A stretch of DNA of 64,000 bases from Thalassospira profundimaris (GCF_003326675.1 NZ_JPWF01000006.1:1-64000); one strand, 5' to 3'; shown: positions 34,858 to 43,873, counted from the stretch's first letter. Program-made: numbers and translations. The notes: generated by a model not told the origin, from the letters alone.

Positions 34858-37212
34858 TCAGGCATCTACAGCCGTCCACCAGTTTGCATAGCGGGCGTTG
34901 CCATAAGCAGTCTGGCCATCATAACGGTCACGAAGCTCATTGGTGCCGCAGTGAATTTCGCCAAGCGCAACATGGTAATCATCCCAGTCATCAATGAAGT
35001 CGCAGGTCGGGCCGCCACCAATCGCAGCGATTTTCTGGCTCAGATTGTGCTCGAAAAGATCATAACCGTGATTGGGGTTTGTGTTGTCCTCAATCCACGG
35101 GCCAAACGGTTTGGGGATCATCAGTCGGTCATTGCCAACGAACATGTTTGGCATATCGCCAGTCAGTGCGCCGCACTGAAAACCGCCCTGCTTTCCGGGA
35201 TAGACGTTAAACCCGTTGTCTCGCCCGATTGTCCAGCCGGACACTTTGTCGGCAAAGGTGAAATCACCGTCATTGTAACTTTCGGGGAAGAATATGACCG
35301 GCACCTTGATAATGTCGGTATCGTCAAGATCAAACGCCTGTTTCAACAGGTTAACATTGCGATTGATGATGACTTCGACGCCATTCACATTCCAGGTTCG
35401 CAGTTGCTGATAGGTGTAACGCAGTTGCGCAGGCAGATTTCTCGGATTTAAAAGCGGCGCCTGTCCGTTGCCCAGAAAGTCATTGATTGTGGCTCCGACA
35501 TTGACGCCGACATGACGATATCGTGCATTCACGTTATCCCATTGTCTCTCGTGAATCTGCAAACTCGTATAGTTGAAGCTGTTGGTGCCATTGTTCCAGA
35601 CTGCGCGGTTCAGGACACGTGCGCCGCCATGTGCGGCCCGGGCTGCTGTCATCACGCGATAAGCTTCTGCCGGACTTGCGACCAGAAGCTTCCATTTCTT
35701 GAATGCATTGGCCGCGTTGTTGTTCGGGACGAAGGTCATCATTTCGTCGACATGTCCGACCTCCAGCCAGTCCGTGTCGAGAATGATCGGTGCCTGCATA
35801 TTCTGGGCAGCCATGAAGTTGCGACTGCTGGCATCAACACGGTGATACCGATTGTGACCATAATATATCCGGCCGTATCGATATGGTGTGACGACACCAT
35901 TTACCGTTTTCTGGACGGGCGGAGTGACGGCAATGTTTCCGCCTGAATTGGCAGATGTAATGGCATCGGCACTTCCGGCTGCCGGATAGGAAATCCCGAC
36001 ATTGGCACTGATCAGGCTCTCGTAAACCCAGTTCTGCAAATGCCGCCAACGGTGTGTCTTCATGAAGACATCTTTATTTTCGACGCCTGTGCCGTTGCCC
36101 GGCCATGTGCAATGCCCCGACACAATGGTATCACGCATCCATCGGTCATCACCCGCTGGTAGTGCGCCGCCACGATAGTTTGCCCAAACGTTTCCGTTCA
36201 GATACGGAACTGCTGTCGGAGTTGCGTTGGCCGGATCGCCAACTGTTACCGGAATAACCGGATTGTCTGCACCCGCTGCCGCGCCAAGGTCGACGCGAAA
36301 CTGCGCATTGTTGGCATCAGCGACATACATCCGGGTCACTTCCTGCAAGTGATGATTGCCGATCCATCGTGCAACGACCACACGATCAGCAAAGAGATAG
36401 GTCGGATTGCCAATACCCGTGACTTCCGGCTGGATTACATGCAGGGCAATGCGAATTTGCCCGGATGTAAATCCGTTTCCGGCAAACCGGACGGCTTCGA
36501 GCGCGTAAAGCTTGCTCGCGCCAATCGTGGCTGTCGTGATCGCCACATTGTCGGTCGTTTCCGGGCCGATGATTTCGGTACTGTTATTCAATATGCCGTT
36601 GAAAATCCGCAAATGTTGCCGGGCCGGGTTTTCACCAAGGGTGCCGATCACAGTTAGCAATAAACTCCAGCCGACTGGAACGGCCGGGGCACCGGCATTC
36701 GGGCCAAGGGCGTTCCGGCGGAGTTCAAGGCGGGATGTGCCGGTGACAAGATCATTGTTCCCGTTAACCCGCTGGTCCTGGTTATCTGCATATCCGCGGG
36801 CAGTATTGTTGCCGTCGCGATTGCAGTTGACCGGAATGATTGCTCCAATACCGGCTGTGCCATAAGTAATCGCCGTTGGTGTGACCTGATTAAGAAGCCC
36901 GGCATTATCAAGAATGCCGTCGCGATTGCGATCTGTGTGAAGTGTATACCAGACAACATCGAGATTCTTGGCATTGACGGCATTGCCATTCACCACAATG
37001 TTCTGCTCGTTTTCTGGAACGAAACCCGCGCCCGAAATTTCGAGATCCCATGTGCCGTTCGCAATATCGAATACATGCGAAACTGCGACATTCGGCGTCA
37101 GGATCATATTCTGAATTTGTTGGGGTTGACCCGCGCAGGTCAGCGAGACACGTACCGTGTTAAACGGATAAACGCCGGCAGGGGCGGTAAGCTGAACGGT
37201 GTAATTTGCCAT
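34858..37212 (-). CDS. Peptidyl-arginine deiminase (vertebrate-type PAD family)
   Basis: Predicted protein-arginine deiminase, 784 residues, converting peptidyl-arginine to citrulline. The ATG at 37212 has GAGG close upstream. Residues 1-85 look like an immunoglobulin-like strand domain. About 90-275 matches the PAD middle domain, including VNCNRDGNN (compare VNCDRDN of human PAD4) and a second Ca-loop-like DRNRDGILDN. The catalytic domain spans about 278-784: WMRD with Asp361, GHVDEMM with His487 and Asp489, and GEIHCGTN with Cys755, matching Asp350, His471, Asp473 and Cys645 of PAD4. The IPKPFGP motif and a C-terminal NWW are also kept. Between Asp489 and Cys755 there are about 94 more residues than in PAD4. 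No signal peptide is visible. This is not the short secreted Porphyromonas-type PAD. Confidence 0.93.
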   Translation of the reverse strand: MANYTVQLTAPAGVYPFNTVRVSLTCAGQPQQIQNMILTPNVAVSHVFDIANGTWDLEISGAGFVPENEQNIVVNGNAVNAKNLDVVWYTLHTDRNRDGILDNAGLLNQVTPTAITYGTAGIGAIIPVNCNRDGNNTARGYADNQDQRVNGNNDLVTGTSRLELRRNALGPNAGAPAVPVGWSLLLTVIGTLGENPARQHLRIFNGILNNSTEIIGPETTDNVAITTATIGASKLYALEAVRFAGNGFTSGQIRIALHVIQPEVTGIGNPTYLFADRVVVARWIGNHHLQEVTRMYVADANNAQFRVDLGAAAGADNPVIPVTVGDPANATPTAVPYLNGNVWANYRGGALPAGDDRWMRDTIVSGHCTWPGNGTGVENKDVFMKTHRWRHLQNWVYESLISANVGISYPAAGSADAITSANSGGNIAVTPPVQKTVNGVVTPYRYGRIYYGHNRYHRVDASSRNFMAAQNMQAPIILDTDWLEVGHVDEMMTFVPNNNAANAFKKWKLLVASPAEAYRVMTAARAAHGGARVLNRAVWNNGTNSFNYTSLQIHERQWDNVNARYRHVGVNVGATINDFLGNGQAPLLNPRNLPAQLRYTYQQLRTWNVNGVEVIINRNVNLLKQAFDLDDTDIIKVPVIFFPESYNDGDFTFADKVSGWTIGRDNGFNVYPGKQGGFQCGALTGDMPNMFVGNDRLMIPKPFGPWIEDNTNPNHGYDLFEHNLSQKIAAIGGGPTCDFIDDWDDYHVALGEIHCGTNELRDRYDGQTAYGNARYANWWTAVDA

Positions 37213-37219
37213 GGCATCC

Positions 37220-38098
37220 TCAGCGGCTGACAGGTTCGTGGGATGGGCTTTCATTCATCGCGTCGGCAATCAGTTGCCGCGCCAAAAGCGCGTTGTTCAA
37301 GACCGCAATCCGGTCATCAATGGTGCCAAGCGCGGTATCTTTCAGGATGGCGCTGGCCCAGGATTGACCAAAGACATCCGGGCCACCTGTGAATTGCGCT
37401 GTTGCGTAATCAATGATTCCGGCGGGCGTTTTCGCGCCAAGCTTGATTGCAGCATCACCGGCCGTTTTGCAGGCATTCGCCAGGCCGACGGCATCGTAAC
37501 CGGCAACGGAATATGGGATGGCGATCTGCAAATAACCGGGCAGGGATGCGATGACGTCCTGTAATGACGGTATTGGTGAAGGTTTTGGTTCCGGCGCTGG
37601 TTCCGGTTTTGGTTCCGGTTTTGGTGATGGTTGCGGCTGGGGTTTTGGATCTGGCTGTGGTGTGGGAACTGGTTTGGTGCCGCTTTCCAGTGCGGCAACC
37701 GCCTGTGCTTCCTGGGTCAGCAAGCTGCTGACTTCATCCGCAAAGCGTTTCTCCGCCTGATAGCGTGACGTGGCACTGGCATCGAATTTCTGTTTGCTAA
37801 AGATGCTGAGTGATTTCAGGCGTTCACCATCCTGTGCGCCAAATGCCGACAGGGTAGCGGCGATTTGACCAGCGCCGGATTTCAGGCGCGATGACAGGTT
37901 GGCGGCATTCGCGCATTTGCCGCTTGCCAGGGCGACATCGCCCTCGGTGGCAAGCTTTTCAAGCGATGCTGTCTCTGAGGACAGGGTTGAAAGTTGGGCT
38001 TTGGTGCGCACATCCACCTTGTTGCCGGTTACTGTCACTACGGTCGGGTATTGGGCAAGTGTTCTGGCAAGGTCGCTGATCCGGTCGGCATAGGCCAT
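37220..38098 (-). CDS. Hypothetical protein with Pro-rich linker, first gene of the PAD operon
   Basis: Not recognised. The 292-residue protein has three parts. Residues 1-140 are helical, with Ser, Ala and Gln rich amphipathic stretches. Residues 142-178 are a Pro-Lys-Glu-Gln linker made of PKPEP/PQPDP-like repeats. Residues 180-292 are a second compact helical domain (GYDAVGLANACKTAGDAA, then IDDRIAVLNNALLARQLI). There is no signal peptide. Its stop lies seven bases before the PAD start, so both proteins are made from one message. The two-domain-plus-linker design suggests an adaptor or scaffold. The linker has Lys rather than Arg, so it would not itself be a rich deimination target. Confidence 0.78.
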   Translation of the reverse strand: MAYADRISDLARTLAQYPTVVTVTGNKVDVRTKAQLSTLSSETASLEKLATEGDVALASGKCANAANLSSRLKSGAGQIAATLSAFGAQDGERLKSLSIFSKQKFDASATSRYQAEKRFADEVSSLLTQEAQAVAALESGTKPVPTPQPDPKPQPQPSPKPEPKPEPAPEPKPSPIPSLQDVIASLPGYLQIAIPYSVAGYDAVGLANACKTAGDAAIKLGAKTPAGIIDYATAQFTGGPDVFGQSWASAILKDTALGTIDDRIAVLNNALLARQLIADAMNESPSHEPVSR

Positions 38099-38246
38099 CT
38101 GTCCAATCCCGCGTTGATATTGACCCTTCCTAGACGGGGTGGGGGCGGGTTTGTGACGGGGGCTTGGGAATGCTGTTTAAACAAACTATTTGTGTTGTAT
38201 ATTTCGACTTCATGAAAGCTATGCGTAAAATGCATGATCATTGTCA

Positions 38247-38275
38247 TTGATGAACTTTGTTCAGTCAGGTACATA
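38247..38275 (+). promoter_or_regulatory. Possible sigma-70 promoter before the SAM-II riboswitch
   Basis: TTGATG and TACATA are spaced by 17 bp. The -10 is a weak match, but the expected transcription start (about 38282) falls just before the riboswitch aptamer, which supports the call. Confidence 0.4.
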
Positions 38276-38283
38276 GGAGCAAT

Positions 38284-38345
38284 CGAACGCGCCGATTTGC
38301 TCCTCAGCTTGCGGGCGCGATAAAAATGCGGCTAAAGCGAGAGGG
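38284..38345 (+). promoter_or_regulatory. SAM-II riboswitch of metNIQ
   Basis: The sequence carries the SAM-II (metA-type) elements in order: the first stem strand ACGCGCCGATTTG, a short loop, the pairing strand GCTTGCGGGCGCG, then ATAAAAATGCGGCTAAAGCG, which supplies the pseudoknot and the conserved TAAA-TG-GGCTAAA part. It lies in the leader of a D-methionine importer operon, a biologically sensible target. It is followed by an intrinsic terminator at 38367, so S-adenosylmethionine binding probably ends transcription early. Confidence 0.88.
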
Positions 38346-38366
38346 CGTATATGCTCCGTATGTACG

Positions 38367-38397
38367 ACCGCCTCGGTTAAGCCGCGGCGGTTTTTTT
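38367..38397 (+). terminator. Riboswitch-controlled terminator
   Basis: A stem built from ACCGCC and GGCGGT with an imperfect inner part is followed by seven T residues. It stands 25 bp before metN, downstream of the SAM-II aptamer. The left arm could partly pair instead with GAGGGCG at 38341-38347, giving an antiterminated state. Confidence 0.82.
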
Positions 38398-38421
38398 GTA
38401 TCTACGGAAAGGTTGGGGTCC

Positions 38422-39216
38422 ATGATCAGGCTCTCGAACGTCCAGAAGACTTATGCTGCCCGTCGGGGCAGCGAGGAACATACAGCGTTGCGCGGTATCG
38501 ATCTTGATATTGCAGCAGGCGAGATTGTTGGTGTCATTGGCCGTTCCGGTGCCGGGAAATCCACCCTGATCCGTTGTATCAACCTGCTTGAAACGCCGAC
38601 CTCTGGCTCGGTTGTTGTTGATGGCACGGATGTTACCAAACTTTCCAAGCGTGATTTGCCGTTGTTCCGCCGTCAGCTTGGCATGGTGTTTCAGCACTTC
38701 AATCTTTTGTCGTCACGCACCGTCTATGACAATATCGCCCTTCCGCTTGAACTGGCTGGTGCCAGCAAGGCCGAGATCGCCGAGGCGGTAAATCCGCTTT
38801 TGCCGCTGGTCGGACTTGAAGAAAAGCGTGATCGTTATCCGGCGGAATTGTCTGGTGGTCAGAAACAGCGCGTCGGTATTGCCCGTGCGCTGTCATCCAG
38901 CCCGAAGGTTCTTCTGTGTGACGAGGTTACCTCGGCGCTTGACCCGGAAACCACCCGTCAGATCCTTAATCTGCTGAAAGACATCAACCAGCGTCTTGGT
39001 CTGACCATGGTCGTGATCACCCACGAAATGGCGGTGGTCAAGGCCCTGTGTGATCGCGTTGCGGTGATGGATGGCGGTGTGATTGTCGAAGAAGGACAGG
39101 TTGACGGCATCTTTGCCAATCCGGTCCACGAAACCACCAAATCACTGCTGGCCGATGAATTCGTCGAATTCCGTGCCGGTCAATCCAGCGATCAACTTAA
39201 CGGGCAGGAGGGTTAA
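38422..39216 (+). CDS. metN: D-methionine ABC transporter ATP-binding protein
   Basis: ATPase of 264 residues that drives methionine uptake. The ATG at 38422 follows GGAAAGG. Walker A is [10 protein letters not shown], the signature LSGGQKQR, Walker [17 protein letters not shown] and the switch His [10 protein letters not shown]; the [12 protein letters not shown] string is typical of MetN. It is shorter than E. coli MetN (343 residues), because most of the C-terminal NIL regulatory domain that senses internal methionine is missing. Control at the gene level by the SAM-II riboswitch may make up for this. Confidence 0.94.
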   Translation: MIRLSNVQKTYAARRGSEEHTALRGIDLDIAAGEIVGVIGRSGAGKSTLIRCINLLETPTSGSVVVDGTDVTKLSKRDLPLFRRQLGMVFQHFNLLSSRTVYDNIALPLELAGASKAEIAEAVNPLLPLVGLEEKRDRYPAELSGGQKQRVGIARALSSSPKVLLCDEVTSALDPETTRQILNLLKDINQRLGLTMVVITHEMAVVKALCDRVAVMDGGVIVEEGQVDGIFANPVHETTKSLLADEFVEFRAGQSSDQLNGQEG

Positions 39217-39219
39217 GCC

Positions 39220-39879
39220 ATGTTTTCAACACTCGCACCGATCTTGCTTCAGGCGACCTGGGAAACTCTTTATATGGTTGCCGCTGCCCTTGCGCTTGGT
39301 ACGTCGATGGGCTTGCCGCTCGGTGTTCTGTTGGCAACGTCGGGCCGTGGGGAACTGTTTGAAGCCGTCTGGTTCCAGCGCCTGTTTGGTCCGATTGTCA
39401 ATGCGACCCGTTCCGTGCCCTTCATCATTCTGGCGGTGGCGATCATTCCGTTTACCCGCATGATCGTCGGGACCTCGATCGGAACGTCTGCGGCTATCGT
39501 GCCGCTGACCGTGGCGGCAACCCCGTTCATCGCGCGCATCATCGAGGGTGCCATTCGCGAAGTCGATAGCGGCCTGATCGAAGCGGCCCAAGCCATGGGC
39601 GCCCGCCCGGTACAGGTCGTGACCAAGGTCCTTCTGCCCGAAGCATTGCCAGGCATCATTCATGGCCTGACCCTGACGGCGGTAACCTTGATCGGTTATT
39701 CGGCGATGGTCGGTGCGGTCGGTGCCGGTGGTCTTGGTGATCTTGGCATTCGCTATGGCTATCAGCGTTTTCGTCCCGATGTGATGGCAGCCGTTGTGAT
39801 CACCCTGATCGTGGTGGTTCAGGCCGTGCAAAGTGCTGGCGACTGGATGGCGCGCAAGGCCGACAAACGAAATATATGA
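39220..39879 (+). CDS. metI: D-methionine ABC transporter permease
   Basis: Inner-membrane permease of 219 residues with five hydrophobic segments. It has the MetI hallmarks: TLYMVAAAL near the start, NATRSVPFIILAVAIIPFTR, the coupling motif GLIEAAQAMGARPVQVVTKV, and the C-terminal YSAMVGAVGAGGLGDLGIRYGYQR written here in part. It starts three bases after metN. Confidence 0.95.
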   Translation: MFSTLAPILLQATWETLYMVAAALALGTSMGLPLGVLLATSGRGELFEAVWFQRLFGPIVNATRSVPFIILAVAIIPFTRMIVGTSIGTSAAIVPLTVAATPFIARIIEGAIREVDSGLIEAAQAMGARPVQVVTKVLLPEALPGIIHGLTLTAVTLIGYSAMVGAVGAGGLGDLGIRYGYQRFRPDVMAAVVITLIVVVQAVQSAGDWMARKADKRNI

Positions 39880-39935
39880 GTATTCCTCACATTCAAGAAT
39901 TCCCGCAAAAGACAGCGAAAACAAGGAGTTTTACA

Positions 39936-40736
39936 ATGCGGTTTCTGCTTAAACTGACGGCTGCGGCCGTTCTGGCATCGGCCCTGACCGGTCAGGCACT
40001 TGCCAACGAAAAAATCAAAATCGGCGTTACCCCGGGTGCGCATGAAGAAGTCATGGAAGAAGTCGTCAAGGTTGCGGCGACCAAAGGCCTTGATATCGAA
40101 ATCGTCAGCTTCTCGGATTACGTCATTCCGAACCAGGCGCTTGATGATGGCGACCTTCAGGCAAACAGCTTCCAGCACAAGCCGTATCTCGATAACCAGA
40201 TCAAGGATCGCGGTTATGATCTGGCAGTTGTCGGCTACAACATCCTGACCCCGATGGGCATCTATTCCGACAAGATCAAAAATCTTGACGAACTTAAAGA
40301 CGGTGCGTCGATCGGTATTCCGAACGATCCGACCAATGGCGGTCGTGCGCTTCTGGTGCTTCAGGCACAGGGCCTGATCAAGGTTGATCCGGCAGTTGGT
40401 CTGGTCGTAAGCCCGCTTGACGTGATTGAAAACCCGAAAAACATTCGCTTTGTTGAACTGGACGCTGCACAGCTTCCGCGTTCGCTTGCGGATCTGGATG
40501 CATCGGCGATCAACACCAACTATGCGCTTGAAGCTGGTTTGAACCCGATCAAGGATTCGATTGCGATTGAAGGCAATGACAGCCCGTATGCCAACGTGAT
40601 CGTCACCCGTACCCAGGACAAGGACGCGGCATGGGTCAAAACCCTTGTTGAATCCTACCACGATGATGCGATCCGCAAATTCATCGAAACCAAATACCAG
40701 GGTTCGGTTCTTCCGGTCTTTAAAATTACTGAATAA
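39936..40736 (+). CDS. metQ: Methionine-binding protein, MetQ/NlpA family
   Basis: Periplasmic methionine-binding protein of 266 residues. CAAGGAG precedes the ATG at 39936. The signal peptide ends ALAN, with no lipobox Cys, so it is soluble rather than a lipoprotein. Family motifs: IKIGVTPGAHEEVME, SFSDYVIPNQALDDGDLQAN followed by FQHKPYL, and GASIGIPNDPTNGGRALLVL. Confidence 0.95.
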   Translation: MRFLLKLTAAAVLASALTGQALANEKIKIGVTPGAHEEVMEEVVKVAATKGLDIEIVSFSDYVIPNQALDDGDLQANSFQHKPYLDNQIKDRGYDLAVVGYNILTPMGIYSDKIKNLDELKDGASIGIPNDPTNGGRALLVLQAQGLIKVDPAVGLVVSPLDVIENPKNIRFVELDAAQLPRSLADLDASAINTNYALEAGLNPIKDSIAIEGNDSPYANVIVTRTQDKDAAWVKTLVESYHDDAIRKFIETKYQGSVLPVFKITE

Positions 40737-40776
40737 TCTGGCTGATTGTTAAATCAGACTGAATAATCAGAACAAG

Positions 40777-40809
40777 CACCCGTCAGCCGGTCCGGTTGGC
40801 GGGTGTTTT
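40777..40809 (+). terminator. Terminator of metNIQ
   Basis: Arms CACCCGTCAGCCGG and CCGGTTGGCGGGTG pair with little interruption and are followed by TTTT. Confidence 0.85.
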
Positions 40810-40878
40810 GCATCTTGATCATGGAATGGCATGGCATGGTCTGATAGGCCAGATCGCAAACCGGGTGACTGACGGTTT

Positions 40879-41517
40879 CTAATCCAGCGTGACAATGCCC
40901 TGCCAGGCGGTAAGAAGTGCGACACCGATAAACAGCGCACCCGCGATCCGCCCGATATAGATTGTCGCGACCGGGTTACCGGTAATCATGTTGCGGCTTG
41001 TCCCGGCGGCCAGTGCAAGGGCACCGTAAACGGTAAGCTGAACTGCTGCGGTCATGATGCCCATGATCAGGGCCTGCGACCACAGCGGGCCATATTGAGG
41101 GCGGATGAATTGTGGATAGACGGCGAAAATAAACAGATACGCCTTGGGGTTCAGCATGCATGTGATCATGCCCTGACGAAAAGCAATCCAGAGCGAGGAA
41201 GGCTTGGCTGCACGGATCGCGGCGACTGTTATCGCGCTTCTGATCAGGGTCACGCCAATCCAGATCATATAGGCCGCGCCGGCAAACAGCATAACATTGA
41301 GGAGCCAGGGGGCAACTGCCAGCAAGGCACTGATCCCAATAGCGCCCAGCAAGGTATGATAGACACCACCCAGCATGATGCCGGCCGTTGCCGATAAACC
41401 TGCACGCTTTCCACCAGTCAGTGCATTGGCAATGACGAAAAACATATCCATTCCGGGAACGATGATGATGCCCGATAGCAGGATGAAAAATAACCAGAGA
41501 TTCTCGACATAGGTCAT
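40879..41517 (-). CDS. LysE family amino-acid exporter
   Basis: Inner-membrane translocator of 212 residues with about six helices. The family pattern is visible at the start (LSGIIIVPGMDMFFVIANALTGGKRAG) only in part quoted here: IIVPGMDMFFVIANALTGG, then GIMLGGVYHTLLGAIGISAL and LNPKAYLFIFAVYPQF. RhtB/LysE proteins expel amino acids such as homoserine, threonine or leucine; the cargo is not decided. It stands alone on the minus strand after the convergent metNIQ terminator. Confidence 0.88.
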   Translation of the reverse strand: MTYVENLWLFFILLSGIIIVPGMDMFFVIANALTGGKRAGLSATAGIMLGGVYHTLLGAIGISALLAVAPWLLNVMLFAGAAYMIWIGVTLIRSAITVAAIRAAKPSSLWIAFRQGMITCMLNPKAYLFIFAVYPQFIRPQYGPLWSQALIMGIMTAAVQLTVYGALALAAGTSRNMITGNPVATIYIGRIAGALFIGVALLTAWQGIVTLD

Positions 41518-41870
41518 GGGGCGCCTTATTTGCTAAGTGATGGCTGATTGAATTAAGCCACCCTAGCAAGGTGCTGCTGACAGGATCATGTCAGGAGCCT
41601 GCAGCAAGCAAAGCCTTTCAGAAATAGCGTTTCCCGGCGTGTCGGGGGAATCCGGTTTGAGGTTTGTTAGAATGAAAGCTGTAATTACTATAATCTTTGG
41701 TTGCAATTAAGCATCTGAAAACAATATGTATTCCGGACTGTCGATACTTGTTATGTGCAAAATTGCGTTCGTGAAGTAGGATTTGCGTCATTATACTTAC
41801 GAACAATATTTTCCGCGCAAGACCCGATTGAAACGGTTTGGACAAAGCCAGAGCAACCTGCAGGAAAGCC
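41518..41870 (+). other. Divergent intergenic region between lysE-type gene and GGDEF gene
   Basis: About 350 bases, A/T-rich in the middle (41690-41830), probably holding the promoters of both flanking genes. No conserved operator, hairpin or small gene was identified. Confidence 0.4.
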
Positions 41871-43832
41871 ATGATCAAACTGGGCCATCTGAAGTCATTT
41901 ATGGTGTGTTTTGCACCGCTTTCGGCCGTATTTCTGCTTGTGGTCAGCTTGCTGGCCTGGGAAGGCAGTTTGGTCCGCGAAAAGGTCATCTCCGATGATC
42001 AACGTTATGCGCTTGAAAAATCCATTTCGGTCCTACGCGAACGTATCGACATCGTTGTATCCGATCTTTTGATCCTGTCTGAAAGTCAGCAGGTCGACGC
42101 TGTTATTTCGGGCACAGCGAATTTACATCAGCTTGCCGACGAATTTGCGATCTTTTCCCTGCGGCGTGGCATCTATGACCAGATCCGGTTTCTTGATCTT
42201 GAAGGCAAGGAAGTCGTTCGTGTGAATTATGGCAGCGGCATCCCCTTTGCCGTGCCCCAACGCGAATTGCAGGACAAAAGCGACCGTCCGTATTTCCGCC
42301 TTGCCGAAAATGCCCCGCGCGGGACCATCTATATTTCCGGCGTGGATTTGAACGAAGAATTCGGCCAGATCGAAAAGCCGATCAAGCCGGTCATCCGGCT
42401 TTCCGCCCCGGTATTTGACAAGTTTGGCGAACGACACGGGGTCGTGGTTCTAAACATGCGTGCCGCACCGATCTTTGCCGATGTTGTTCAGGCATTGCAG
42501 CTTGATGATGCCGAGCCCTTTGTTCTGGACGACGATGGCGGCTGGATTCTTGGCGGTGAAGAAGGCGAAAACTGGTCCGAAGATTTGACCGGAAAGGCGA
42601 TCAAGATCGGGGACCGTCTGCCCCAGGCATGGGAAAGCATGCAACTTGGCTTGCAAAGCTTCCGGGTTGATAGCGGGTTCTATTCGGTTCAGCGGCTTGA
42701 TGTCTCTGACCTTTTACTTGCGCGGAATTCCCTGCGGTCCTTGTCGGTTATTTATGGCAGTGACGAAGAAAAAAGCAGCCGCCTGAACCTTTATGTCGGT
42801 GCGCGGTTGCCGGTCGATGTGCTGGACAAACTTCTGTGGCCGGAACGGGGCACCCTGATCATTGTCTCGCTGGCATTCCTGTTTTTGATTGCGATTGGCA
42901 GTGCTGCCTATGCCTGGACCCGGCAAAACCAGATTGTCGCAAGTTTCGATGCGCGCCTGTCCGAACAGGTATTGCGGGCTTCAAAGAACAGTGTGGTTGT
43001 CGCCGATCAGGAAGGCACGATCCTTAAGGTCAATCCCGGCTTTACGGCCATGACCGGATATCTTCCCAACGAGGCGGTGGGCAAGCCGCTTTCGTTCTTG
43101 CGGGCCCAGCGCGAGAATGCCGAGGCCCTTGACGAAATCCTGATGTCGGCACGCGCCAATGGCATTTGGGAGGGCGAGGTTCGCAACCGCCGCAAGGGCG
43201 GGGATTTCTTCTATTCCAATGTGGTCATCAGTGCGATTACAGATCCGACCACGTCCGAAGTCAATTTCGTCGAGATGGGACTTGATATCTCGCGCCATAT
43301 GGAAAACGCACAGGAACTTTGGCGCCAGGCCAACCATGATGCCCTGACCGGACTTCCCAACCGTCTTCTGTTCGAAGACCGTTTGGAAGTGGCATGTGGT
43401 CATGCCGAGAATGAAGGGCATTCTGTTGCGTTGCTGTATATTGATCTGGATGGCTTCAAACCGGTGAATGACCGCTATGGCCATGAAATCGGTGATCAGG
43501 TCCTGCGCAAGGTTGGCGAGCGGATCAAAAACACCATTCGACAGGGCGATACCGTTGCCCGTCTTGGTGGTGATGAATTTGCCGTGATTGCCGATGACGT
43601 CAAGGGGCGTGACGAAGCCGAATGGGTGGCGCAGAAAATTGCAGCATCTGTCCAGCGACCGATTGAAATTGATGCGCTGAGCATCACGGTTGGCGCAAGC
43701 ATCGGTCTTGCGATTTTCCCTCAGGACTGCAAGGAAACCGTGGCGCTGCTCGGACTGGCTGACGAAAAAATGTACCAGCAAAAACGCGTTCGCAAGTCGA
43801 AGAGCAGCGATCTGGTCAGTGCATCACGGTAA
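41871..43832 (+). CDS. Membrane-bound diguanylate cyclase with periplasmic sensor, PAS and GGDEF domains
   Basis: Predicted c-di-GMP synthase of 653 residues. CAGGAAAG lies before the ATG at 41871. A first membrane helix (about residues 13-33) is followed by a periplasmic region of about 290 residues resembling a double-Cache sensor (RGIYDQIRFLDLEGKEVVRV; SDRPYFRLAE). A second helix is at about 330-350. A PAS domain (NSVVVADQEGTILKVNPGF) precedes the GGDEF domain, which has the active loop RLGGDEFAV and an I-site RQGD five residues before it. There is no EAL domain. An external small molecule is the likely signal. Confidence 0.9.
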   Translation: MIKLGHLKSFMVCFAPLSAVFLLVVSLLAWEGSLVREKVISDDQRYALEKSISVLRERIDIVVSDLLILSESQQVDAVISGTANLHQLADEFAIFSLRRGIYDQIRFLDLEGKEVVRVNYGSGIPFAVPQRELQDKSDRPYFRLAENAPRGTIYISGVDLNEEFGQIEKPIKPVIRLSAPVFDKFGERHGVVVLNMRAAPIFADVVQALQLDDAEPFVLDDDGGWILGGEEGENWSEDLTGKAIKIGDRLPQAWESMQLGLQSFRVDSGFYSVQRLDVSDLLLARNSLRSLSVIYGSDEEKSSRLNLYVGARLPVDVLDKLLWPERGTLIIVSLAFLFLIAIGSAAYAWTRQNQIVASFDARLSEQVLRASKNSVVVADQEGTILKVNPGFTAMTGYLPNEAVGKPLSFLRAQRENAEALDEILMSARANGIWEGEVRNRRKGGDFFYSNVVISAITDPTTSEVNFVEMGLDISRHMENAQELWRQANHDALTGLPNRLLFEDRLEVACGHAENEGHSVALLYIDLDGFKPVNDRYGHEIGDQVLRKVGERIKNTIRQGDTVARLGGDEFAVIADDVKGRDEAEWVAQKIAASVQRPIEIDALSITVGASIGLAIFPQDCKETVALLGLADEKMYQQKRVRKSKSSDLVSASR

Positions 43833-43873
43833 AGGTGGCAATTCACTGATTCCGCCATTGTGAACCTGAAGAC

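Noticed and set aside
34852..35451. 199-codon plus-strand frame antisense to the PAD catalytic domain
   Set aside because: No start site; the minus-strand PAD motifs are unambiguous.
37560..37680. Repetitive GGTTTTGGTTCCGG-like tract as a DNA repeat or CRISPR-like array
   Set aside because: It simply encodes the Pro-Lys-Glu linker of the first PAD-operon protein. Units are degenerate and there are no spacers.
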